DNA of 40,542 nt from Bradyrhizobium sp. Its GTDB lineage: Bacteria > Pseudomonadota > Alphaproteobacteria > Rhizobiales > Xanthobacteraceae. The notes under the pieces were generated by a model, which worked only from the letters and a program-made list of their open reading frames with translations, was not told the DNA's origin and searched no databases. The DNA lies in contig NZ_SSNA01000158.1 of assembly GCF_004799445.1 (NCBI RefSeq), positions 1 to 40,542 of the forward strand. Reading direction: 5' to 3'. The position numbers were made by a program, and so were the translations under genes. Numbering within the stretch: position 1 is the stretch's first letter; each line of letters starts with the position of its first letter. Shown piece by piece: positions 30,896 to 38,259 of the stretch.

Positions 30896-32992
30896 CTACT
30901 TGAAACTATCCCAGCCGGCATCCGGCGTGAACCGGCCGCCGAACTTGGTAGCGAGCGCGCGCAACGTCGCCACCACATCCTCCGCACCCCGGCTTCGCGC
31001 GTAGTTCAGCGGACCGCCGCGGAACGGCGCATAGCCGGTGCCGAAGATCATCGCGCCGTCGACCATGTCGGGATTGTCGACGATGCCCTCGCGCAGGCAC
31101 TCGACGCAGACATTCGACATCGGCAGCACCAGCCGGTCGATCATTTGCGGCGTCGGCTGCGCTGCGACCGACGAAGCCGGCGCCTTGTCGGCCTTGCCGT
31201 CCTTCCAGACATAGAACCCCTTGCCGGTCTTGCGGCCGAGCTCGCCCTTTGCCACTTTCTCACGCAGCCAGGCCGGCGTCGGCGGCAGCAGATCACCGAA
31301 TTTCGAGCGCAGCATGTCGCCGACGGCAAGGCAGATATCGAGGCCGACCTGATCGGCAAGCTCGATCGGACCCATCGGCATGCCGAATTTTTCCGCCGCC
31401 GCGTCGATGGTGGCCTTGTCGATGTTCTCGTCCAGCATCACCATCGCTTCCAACATGTAGGGCGTCAGCGCGCGGTTGACGACAAAGCCCGGCGAACTCT
31501 TGACCGGCAGCGGCAGGCGGTCGATGGCGCCGACAAAGGCCAGCGCCTGCTTCAGCAGTTGCGGATCGCTGCCGTCATGGCTGACGACCTCGACCAGTTG
31601 CAGCCGCGAGACCGGATTGAAGAAGTGCAGTCCGACCAGCCGCTCCGGCGCCTTCAATGTCGCCCGCAAGTCCTGCAGCGGAATGCTCGAGGTGTTGGTG
31701 GCGAGGATCGCGCCTGCCTTCATCTTCGGCTCGAGGCCGGCATAGACCTTCTGCTTCAGCTCGAGTTTTTCCGGCACCGCTTCGATGATCAGATCGGCGG
31801 TGCGGACGCCCTCGCCTTCGAGATCGGGCATCAGCCGGTCCAGCGCGTCACGGATATCGGTGCGCTTGCGCATGATCTTGCCGAACAGATCGGCGGCGCG
31901 CTTCACGGCGCCCGCGATCGGCTCGGGCTTCATGTCGGCGAGCGTTACCTTGAGCCCCTGATTGGCGCACCAGGCCGCGATGTCGCCGCCCATCGCGCCG
32001 GCGCCGATGACGTGAACGTGGCTGATCGTGTTGCCGCTGCCGGCAAGCTTCTTCATCTGCTCGCGCAGGAAGAACACCCGGATCAGGTTTTGCGCGGTCG
32101 GCGTCACCATCAGATGGGCGAACGAGCTCTTTTCGGCGGCCAGCATCGCGGCCTTGTCGCCGCCGTGCTTTTCCCAGAGATCGATCAGGCCGAAAGGCGC
32201 GGGATAATGCTCGGGCGACGCCGCCTTGGCGGCTTCACTGCGCATCCGCGAGGCGAGAAAACCTCTTGCCGGGCCTGAATTCAGGACGGTGTTGAGAAGT
32301 CCGGGGCGGGCGCGTTTCAGGTGGCCGAACACCGCGTCCTTGACGGCATTGCGAACATGCCGCTCCTGCGTCACGGCATCGACCAGCCCGAGCGATTTCG
32401 CCCGCCGAGCGTCGATGGTCTTGCCGGTCAGCATCAAGGTCATCGCCTGCATCGGATTGACCAGATGGGTGAAGCGCGCGGTGCCGCCGAGACCGGGGTG
32501 CAGGCCAAGCATTACTTCGGGAAAGCCAAAGCGCGCGCCGTCGATCGCAATCCGCGACTGACAGGCCAGTGCCACTTCCAGCCCGCCGCCGAGGCAAAAG
32601 CCGTGGATCACGGCCACGCTCGGAACCTTCAAGGCTTCGAGGCGGTCGATCACCGCGTGCGCCCGGCCGATGGCGGTCTCAACCGGGTGCGGATCGGCGG
32701 CGCCGCGGAATTCGTTGACGTCGGCGCCGGCGATGAAGCCGGAGGTCTTCGCCGAGCGAATAACCAGTCCGGTGGGCCGCTCGCTTTCCAGCGCCGCGAG
32801 CACGGTGTCGAGTTCCGCGATCACGTCGGCCGACAGCGTGTTGGCACTGGTCCCGGCGCGATCGAACAATAGCCAGGCGATGCCGTCGGCATCCCGCGTC
32901 AGCTTGAAATTCCGATAGGGACCGTTCGCATCCGGCTGCGGCCCGAGCTCGAGCACCCGATCTTTGAGGACGTCCATGATTCTGCTGTCCAT
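30896..32992 (-). CDS. fadJ: Bifunctional enoyl-CoA hydratase / 3-hydroxyacyl-CoA dehydrogenase (FadJ/FadB type)
   Basis: 698 residues. The N-terminal crotonase domain (about 25-250) carries the oxyanion and acid residues in HGFCLGGGLE (E139) and FGFPEVMLGLHPGLGG (E159). The NAD-binding 3-hydroxyacyl-CoA dehydrogenase domain begins at about 325 with GAGAMG (330-335), has the catalytic His in GLHFFNPVSRLQLVE, and is followed by two C-terminal dehydrogenase domains. It carries out steps two and three of beta-oxidation. ATG 32992 with AGGGAA upstream is preferred over a start at 33049 inside the thiolase gene. It lies 8 bases after the thiolase gene. FadJ versus FadB naming is not decided by sequence alone. 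Confidence 0.92.
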   Translation of the reverse strand: MDSRIMDVLKDRVLELGPQPDANGPYRNFKLTRDADGIAWLLFDRAGTSANTLSADVIAELDTVLAALESERPTGLVIRSAKTSGFIAGADVNEFRGAADPHPVETAIGRAHAVIDRLEALKVPSVAVIHGFCLGGGLEVALACQSRIAIDGARFGFPEVMLGLHPGLGGTARFTHLVNPMQAMTLMLTGKTIDARRAKSLGLVDAVTQERHVRNAVKDAVFGHLKRARPGLLNTVLNSGPARGFLASRMRSEAAKAASPEHYPAPFGLIDLWEKHGGDKAAMLAAEKSSFAHLMVTPTAQNLIRVFFLREQMKKLAGSGNTISHVHVIGAGAMGGDIAAWCANQGLKVTLADMKPEPIAGAVKRAADLFGKIMRKRTDIRDALDRLMPDLEGEGVRTADLIIEAVPEKLELKQKVYAGLEPKMKAGAILATNTSSIPLQDLRATLKAPERLVGLHFFNPVSRLQLVEVVSHDGSDPQLLKQALAFVGAIDRLPLPVKSSPGFVVNRALTPYMLEAMVMLDENIDKATIDAAAEKFGMPMGPIELADQVGLDICLAVGDMLRSKFGDLLPPTPAWLREKVAKGELGRKTGKGFYVWKDGKADKAPASSVAAQPTPQMIDRLVLPMSNVCVECLREGIVDNPDMVDGAMIFGTGYAPFRGGPLNYARSRGAEDVVATLRALATKFGGRFTPDAGWDSFK

Positions 32993-33000
32993 GGCGTTCC

Positions 33001-34284
33001 CTATACCGTCTCGATCAACATCGCGCCGCCCAGCCCGCCGCCGATGCATTCGGTGGCGATGCCGCGTTTGGTGCCGAGCCGCTTCATCGCGTTTACCAGA
33101 TGCAGCACGATGCGGTTGCCGCTGCAGCCGACGGGATGGCCGAGGCTGATGGCGCCGCCATCGACATTCAGTTTCGCGCGGTCGATCTGCCCCGCGGCCC
33201 CATCAAGGCCCAAGATCTCGCGGCAGAACTTTTCGTCGTCCCACGCCGCGAGACATCCCAGCACCTGGGTGGCGAACGCTTCGTTCAATTCCCAGGTCTC
33301 GATGTCGCCGAGCGACAATTTGTTGCGCTTCAAAAGTTCGGTCGCCGACAGCACCGGGCCGAGCCCCATGATCGAGGGATCGAGCGCCGACCACTGGCTG
33401 TCGACGATGACGGCTTTCGGTGTCAGGCCATGCTTTTTGACCGCATCTTCCGAAGCCAGGATGGTCCAGCATGCGCCGTCGGTGATCTGCGAGGAGTTGC
33501 CGGCGGTGACCTGGCCCCAGGGCCGCTCGAACACCGGCTTCAATCCCGCCAGTTTCTCCGGCGTGGAATCCGGCCGCACGCCATCATCGTGATCGTAGAA
33601 TTGGCCGTCGCGGGCGAACGCGGTCTCGACCTCGCCTTTGAGAAAGCCTTGCGCTTGCGCATTCGCCAGCCGCTTGTGGCTTTCGGCGGCATAGGCGTCG
33701 GACTGCGCGCGCGTGATGCCGAAGAGATGACCGACCACCTCGGCGGTCTGACCCATGTTGAGCTCGGTGATCGGGTCGGTCAGGCCGCGCTCCAGGCCGA
33801 TGATCGGCTTGAAATAGGCCGGACGCGCCTTGGCGATCGCGGCCAACTTGGCGAGAACGCCCTTGGCGCCGGCTAACCTCGCGAACCAGCGCACCCCCTG
33901 CTGCGGCCACACCAAGGGCGCATAGCTCAAGGCTTCCGCGCCGCCTGCCAAAATCAGATCGGAATTACCCTCGCGGATATAGCGATACCCGGTGTCGATC
34001 GACTGCATGCCGGAGCCGCAATTGATCTGCACCGTGAACGCCACCATCGCTTCGCTCATGCCGAGCCGAAGGGCCGCGACCCGGGCCGGGTTCATCTCGT
34101 CGGCAATGACATTGACGCAGCCGAGGATGACCTGATCGAACGCCGTCGGCGCGAAGGGTTGCCGGGCGAGCAGTGGCCGGCCGCACTGGACGGCGAGGTC
34201 GACCGGCGTGAAAGGTCCCGGCCCGCTGCGCGCCTTGAGGAACGGCGTCCGGCTGCCGTCGATAATAAAGACCGGTCGCGTCAT
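33001..34284 (-). CDS. fadI: Acetyl-CoA acyltransferase (thiolase, FadI/FadA type)
   Basis: 427 residues. Nucleophile C89 is in INCGSGMQS, and the other catalytic motifs are NEAFATQ, GGAISLGHPVGCSGNR (with the His) and CIGGGLGGAML (with the second Cys). It cleaves 3-ketoacyl-CoA to acetyl-CoA and a shortened acyl-CoA, the last step of each beta-oxidation round. The length is nearer to FadI (about 436) than to FadA (about 390), which fits the neighbouring FadJ-type gene. The ATG at 34284 shares one base with the fadE stop (TGATG). Confidence 0.92.
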   Translation of the reverse strand: MTRPVFIIDGSRTPFLKARSGPGPFTPVDLAVQCGRPLLARQPFAPTAFDQVILGCVNVIADEMNPARVAALRLGMSEAMVAFTVQINCGSGMQSIDTGYRYIREGNSDLILAGGAEALSYAPLVWPQQGVRWFARLAGAKGVLAKLAAIAKARPAYFKPIIGLERGLTDPITELNMGQTAEVVGHLFGITRAQSDAYAAESHKRLANAQAQGFLKGEVETAFARDGQFYDHDDGVRPDSTPEKLAGLKPVFERPWGQVTAGNSSQITDGACWTILASEDAVKKHGLTPKAVIVDSQWSALDPSIMGLGPVLSATELLKRNKLSLGDIETWELNEAFATQVLGCLAAWDDEKFCREILGLDGAAGQIDRAKLNVDGGAISLGHPVGCSGNRIVLHLVNAMKRLGTKRGIATECIGGGLGGAMLIETV

Positions 34285-36554
34285 CAGCTCGCCACCCTGG
34301 TATCACCGAGCTCCTGAAAGAACTGGTGCACGTCGGCCGGCTTCTTGTAGATCGGCGACAGCGCCTCCGGTGCGAAATCATCGACCTCGATCACCTTTGC
34401 GGCGGCTTCGTGGGCCGCGGCGAGCTGGTCGGCCTCCGCCTGGGTAATGACGCCTTTGGTCACCGCTTCCTTCAGGTCGTGAAGACGCGCGGCATGCATT
34501 CGCTTGGCGATATCCTCAGCGGCGGTGACGAGCAGGAAGGCCTTCTCCAGCCGCGCGACGCCGCGGTCATCCTCGACATGCGACAGATCCGCGGTCAGCC
34601 GATCACGCGCCGCCGACGGCTCCAGCACCAGCTGCGCGCATTGATGCACCACAAGGTCCGACGGGCCGAGCACGCGGGCACCGAACGGCTGGATCAGGAA
34701 CTTGAGGACGACGGCGACGAACCTGTTCGGCAAATTCGCCAGGATTTCCGCGAAACGATTCTCGATGGTGCGGAAGCCGCTTTCCATGCACCATTCAAGC
34801 GCGGCAAAGTCGGCCGCCTGGCGTCCCTCGTCCTGCCAGCGCTTGAGCACGGCCGAGAGCAGATACAATTCGGACAGGATGTCGCCGAACCGCGCCGAGA
34901 GCATTTCCTTGCGCTTGAGCGCGCCGCCCAGCGTCAACAGCGCCATGTCGGCGCACAGCGCGAAGGCCGACGAGTAACGCGAGAGCTGGCGGTAAAATCC
35001 GCTCGCCTCGCCGGCGTCCGGCGCCGGCGCGAACATTCCAAAGGTCCAGCTGCGACCCCAGGCTCGGAACATGGTCGTAAAACTGTGGCCGACATGCTTC
35101 CAGAATGCCGTGTCGAAATCGTCCAGCCCCTTGGCGCGGTCCTGCTCGCCAAGCGCGTTCATTTCCAGCAACAAATAAGGATGCGCGCGGATCGCGCCCT
35201 GCCCGAACACGATCAGATTGCGGGTCAGGATATTGGCGCCCTCGACCGTGATGCCGACCGGCACCGAGCGATAAAGATTTCCCAGGTAATTCTGCGGACC
35301 GTCGATCACGGCCTTGCCGCCGTGGATATCCATCGCGTCGTCGATCGCGATCCGCATCCGCTCGGTGGCCTGCAGCTTCATGATCCCGGAAATCACCGCC
35401 GGATGATGACCCTGATTGAGCGCGGCACAGGTCAGCCGCCGCGCCGCATCGAGCAGATAGGCGGTGCCGGCGATGCGGGCGAGCGGCTCCTCGATGCCTT
35501 CGAATTTGCCGATGGAGATGCCGAACTGCTCGCGAATCCGCGCATAGGCGCCGGTGGTTCGCGCCGCATAGGCCGCACCCGCCGCCGACAGCGACGGCAG
35601 CGAGATGCCGCGTCCGGCGGCGAGCGCCGTCATCAGCATCTTCCAGCCCTGGCCGAGACGTTCTTGCCCGCCGATGATGTAATCCATCGGAATGAAGACG
35701 TCCTTGCCCCAGTTCGGACCGTTCTGGAACACCTGCATCGCCGGCAGGTGACGCTGCCCAATCGAAACGCCGGGAAGATGGGTCGGAATCAGCGCCACGG
35801 TGATGCCGAGGTCGTCCGCGGTCCCGACCAGATGATCCGGATCATAGGCCTTGAAGGCCAGCCCCAACAGCGTCGCGACCGGACCCAGCGTAATGTAACG
35901 CTTGTGCCAGTTGAGGCGCAGTCCCAGCACTTCGCGGCCCTCGAACGTGCCCTTGCAGATCACGCCGCTATCGATCATCGACGCGGCATCGGAGCCGGCC
36001 TCCGGGCTGGTCAGTCCGAAGCAGGGAATGTCGCGGCCATCGGCCAGGCGCGGCAGCCATTGCTGCTGCTGCTCCTTGGTGCCAAAGCGCATCAACAGTT
36101 CGCCCGGCCCCAGCGAGTTCGGCACCATCACGGTGACGGCGGCGGTCAGCGAACGCGACGAAAGCTTGCGCACCACTTCCGAATGCGCGTAGGGCGAGAA
36201 GCCGAGCCCGCCATGTTCCTTCGGGATAATCATGCCGAAGAATTTGTTGCGCTTGATGAAGGCCCAGACCTCGGCCGGCAGGTCGCGCCATTCCCAGTTG
36301 ATCTTCCAGTCGTCGAGCATCGCGCAGAGCTCGTCGACCGGGCCGTTGAGGAAGGCTTTCTCCTCGGCCGTCAGCGTCGCCGGCGCCGTGGCGAGCAGTT
36401 TCGACCAGTCGGGATTGCCGGTGAAGAGGTCGGCGTCCCACCAGACATCGCCGGCCTCCAGCGCCTCGCGCTCAGTGTCCGACATCGCCGGCAACACGCC
36501 GCGGGCCCAGGAAAAGATTGGCTTGGTGATGAAGTCGCGGCGGAAGGAGCTCAT
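34284..36554 (-). CDS. fadE: Acyl-CoA dehydrogenase, FadE type
   Basis: 756 residues, of the long FadE class (E. coli FadE 814) rather than the usual 380-residue acyl-CoA dehydrogenases. The dehydrogenase core spans about 75-500, with CFGLTSPEAGSDA (178-190) at the FAD and substrate site and VEGANILTRN (437-446), whose Glu438 is the likely catalytic base. The C-terminal DUF1974-type domain (about 500-740) is complete. It introduces the first double bond in fatty acyl-CoA. The ATG at 36554 follows AAGGA. It is the first gene of a four- or five-gene beta-oxidation operon, and a stress-type promoter lies about 150 bases upstream. Confidence 0.93.
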   Translation of the reverse strand: MSSFRRDFITKPIFSWARGVLPAMSDTEREALEAGDVWWDADLFTGNPDWSKLLATAPATLTAEEKAFLNGPVDELCAMLDDWKINWEWRDLPAEVWAFIKRNKFFGMIIPKEHGGLGFSPYAHSEVVRKLSSRSLTAAVTVMVPNSLGPGELLMRFGTKEQQQQWLPRLADGRDIPCFGLTSPEAGSDAASMIDSGVICKGTFEGREVLGLRLNWHKRYITLGPVATLLGLAFKAYDPDHLVGTADDLGITVALIPTHLPGVSIGQRHLPAMQVFQNGPNWGKDVFIPMDYIIGGQERLGQGWKMLMTALAAGRGISLPSLSAAGAAYAARTTGAYARIREQFGISIGKFEGIEEPLARIAGTAYLLDAARRLTCAALNQGHHPAVISGIMKLQATERMRIAIDDAMDIHGGKAVIDGPQNYLGNLYRSVPVGITVEGANILTRNLIVFGQGAIRAHPYLLLEMNALGEQDRAKGLDDFDTAFWKHVGHSFTTMFRAWGRSWTFGMFAPAPDAGEASGFYRQLSRYSSAFALCADMALLTLGGALKRKEMLSARFGDILSELYLLSAVLKRWQDEGRQAADFAALEWCMESGFRTIENRFAEILANLPNRFVAVVLKFLIQPFGARVLGPSDLVVHQCAQLVLEPSAARDRLTADLSHVEDDRGVARLEKAFLLVTAAEDIAKRMHAARLHDLKEAVTKGVITQAEADQLAAAHEAAAKVIEVDDFAPEALSPIYKKPADVHQFFQELGDTRVAS

Positions 36555-36703
36555 GGGCTGTGTCCTTAAGGGTCGGCGCAGCGGCGCGATGCGGCAACTA
36601 CACTTATGCCAACGGGCGACTCACTCTAGCGAAATGCGTGAGCTTTGGTTGATACTTCGCCCTTGAATAAAATGAAATTGATGCCGGCACGGGTCGGGTG
36701 GAT

Positions 36704-36728
36704 AACGGCGGGCGGCCGCAACAGTTCC
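36704..36728 (-). promoter_or_regulatory. EcfG-type promoter upstream of fadE
   Basis: On the minus strand GGAAC (36728-36724) and CGTT (36707-36704) are separated by exactly 16 bases, as at 26414-26438. The predicted transcript starts near 36697 and has a leader of about 143 bases before the fadE ATG. The leader may contain a second, housekeeping promoter that I cannot place. Confidence 0.6.
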
Positions 36729-36762
36729 GAAACGCGATCAGTCACTTAGCGTCAATACGGCT

Positions 36763-37395
36763 TTAATCCGGCCGCGGCATCTCGAACATGGCATCCTGCC
36801 TGATTTCAAAATAGTCGCCCTTGCGGCCGGCACGCACGATGGGCCGCGCCAGCGCGGTCTGATAGACGCCGTCCTTGATGAGGGCCTTGTCGATGTGGAC
36901 GGCGACGACCTCGCCGAGCACGAGCCAGGCCTGCGCCTTCCTGCCGTCGGCACCCTGCAACTGAACGATCTGCGACAATTTGCATTCAAACGACACCGGG
37001 CTTTCCGCAACCCGGGGCACGCCGACGAGCTTGCAGGGCGCCTCCGTCAGCCGGGCGATTTCAAATTCGCTGACGTCTTGGGGGACATGCGCGGCGGTCA
37101 GGTTCATCTGCTTCGCCAGATCCCGGGTCGCGAGATTCCAGACGAATTCCCCGGTCTCCTCGATATTGCCGACGCTGTCCTTCCAGGCGGTCGATGAAAA
37201 TCCGATGATCGGAGGCGTGTAGCAGAACCCGTTGAAGAAGCTGTAGGGCGCGAGATTGACGTGGCCCCTGGTGTCGCGCGACGAGATCCAGCCGATCGGG
37301 CGCGGGGCAATGATGGCATTGAACGGGTCGTGCCTGAGGCCATGGCCATTGCGCGGCTCGTAATAATGCAGGTCTTTCGGGCTTGATGCGTCCAC
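36763..37395 (-). CDS. Flavin reductase-like domain protein (FMN-binding split barrel)
   Basis: 210 residues. The flavin reductase-like domain runs from about 22 to 180, with APRPIGWISSRDTRGHVNLAPYSFFNGFCYTPPIIGFSS as its FMN-binding core and a C-terminal GDYFEIRQDAMFEM segment. This group includes flavin reductases of two-component monooxygenases and FMN-binding proteins of unknown activity. The start is GTG at 37395 with only a weak purine-rich site upstream. It lies upstream of fadE on the same strand, with 208 bases between that contain the EcfG-type promoter, so it is probably a separate transcript. Confidence 0.85.
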   Translation of the reverse strand: MDASSPKDLHYYEPRNGHGLRHDPFNAIIAPRPIGWISSRDTRGHVNLAPYSFFNGFCYTPPIIGFSSTAWKDSVGNIEETGEFVWNLATRDLAKQMNLTAAHVPQDVSEFEIARLTEAPCKLVGVPRVAESPVSFECKLSQIVQLQGADGRKAQAWLVLGEVVAVHIDKALIKDGVYQTALARPIVRAGRKGDYFEIRQDAMFEMPRPD

Positions 37396-37420
37396 GGTCG
37401 TATCTTTCTTCAGGTTTGGC

Positions 37421-37539
37421 CGTCATTGCGAGGAGGCAACGGGTCGCGCGAATGCGCGCCCGATGACAGGCTCCGCGACGAAGCAATCCATACGCGCGTT
37501 AGGTGCTCCATGGATTGCTTCGCTCCGCTCGCAATGACG
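37421..37539. repeat. Intergenic palindromic repeat, type A, copy 3 with insert
   Basis: The outer arms CGTCATTGCGAGG and CGCTCGCAATGACG and the inner arms GAAGCAATCCAT and ATGGATTGCTTC match copies 1 and 2. Copy 3 has about 45 extra bases (from GCAACGGGTCGCGCG to GATGACAGGCTCCGCGA) inserted in the left arm only. The 162-base gap between the TetR and flavin reductase genes is almost filled by this element. Confidence 0.8.
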
Positions 37540-37557
37540 GGATAGATTCTCTCGTTT

Positions 37558-38172
37558 TCAACTTTTCGCGGTATCAACGTGCGGCGCCAGCCCGGCGAGA
37601 ACGAAATCGATCATCTGGTCGATCGATGGTCCCGGCTTGTTCATGGATTGCGCAATCATCTGGGGATGGAAGAACCTGACCATCGCCGTGCAGGTGCACA
37701 ACGCCGCCAGCAGCACGTCTTTCTTCTCGAATTCACCCGACGCCATCCCCTGCCCGATCACCGCACCAATGCTCTCGGTGACGCGCTGGATGTGGGCCAC
37801 GCAGACCTCCCAGCTTTCCTCCATCGCGATCTCGACCATCTCATGGAGCTTGGAATCACCGACATAGCGCTCCCGGTTCATGCGATGAACGGTGGTCAGC
37901 AGCTCGCGCAGGCGGGGCGCCGCCGGACCCGGCGCGTTGGCGATCCGCTGCGCCTCGATCTCGACCTCGCCCATCAGGCTGCGGGCGACGCTTTCGTGGA
38001 TCGCCTTCTTCGAATCGAAGAAGCGGTAGACGTTGGCCGGGCTCATGTGCAGTTCTTTGGCGATGTCGGCGACCGTGGTCTTCTGGTAACCGATCTGGCG
38101 AAACAGACGCTCCGCCACCACGAGAATGCGTTCCCTTGTATCCGGCTCGATATGTTCGGCGATCAGCGTCAT
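37558..38172 (-). CDS. TetR/AcrR-family transcriptional regulator
   Basis: 204 residues. The N-terminal TetR helix-turn-helix lies at about 12-58 (RILVVAERLFRQIGYQKTTVADIAKELHMSPANVYRFFDSKKAI). The C-terminal ligand domain is helical, with no recognised subfamily. It follows the RND permease gene on the same strand after 87 bases, so it is likely the regulator of that efflux system, possibly co-transcribed with it. The ATG at 38172 lacks a strong ribosome binding site. Distance from the fad operon makes a fatty acid role less likely but not excluded. Confidence 0.88.
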   Translation of the reverse strand: MTLIAEHIEPDTRERILVVAERLFRQIGYQKTTVADIAKELHMSPANVYRFFDSKKAIHESVARSLMGEVEIEAQRIANAPGPAAPRLRELLTTVHRMNRERYVGDSKLHEMVEIAMEESWEVCVAHIQRVTESIGAVIGQGMASGEFEKKDVLLAALCTCTAMVRFFHPQMIAQSMNKPGPSIDQMIDFVLAGLAPHVDTAKS

Positions 38173-38208
38173 TTCGGCACTCGATTCAGTCTATTCGGTT
38201 CTTTGTTT

Positions 38209-38249
38209 CAGCATGACCTTTTCAGGAAAAAGGTACCCGGATCATGCTG
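38209..38249. repeat. Imperfect dyad / dispersed palindrome upstream of the TetR gene
   Basis: CAGCATGA (38209-38216) and TCATGCTG (38242-38249) enclose CCTTTT and AAAAAGG, giving a nested 14-base hairpin. It resembles a GCATGACC...GATCATGC element common in Rhizobiales intergenic DNA. Its place 37 bases before the regulator start also makes it a possible operator. Confidence 0.5.
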
Positions 38250-38259
38250 CAATGTTCAA

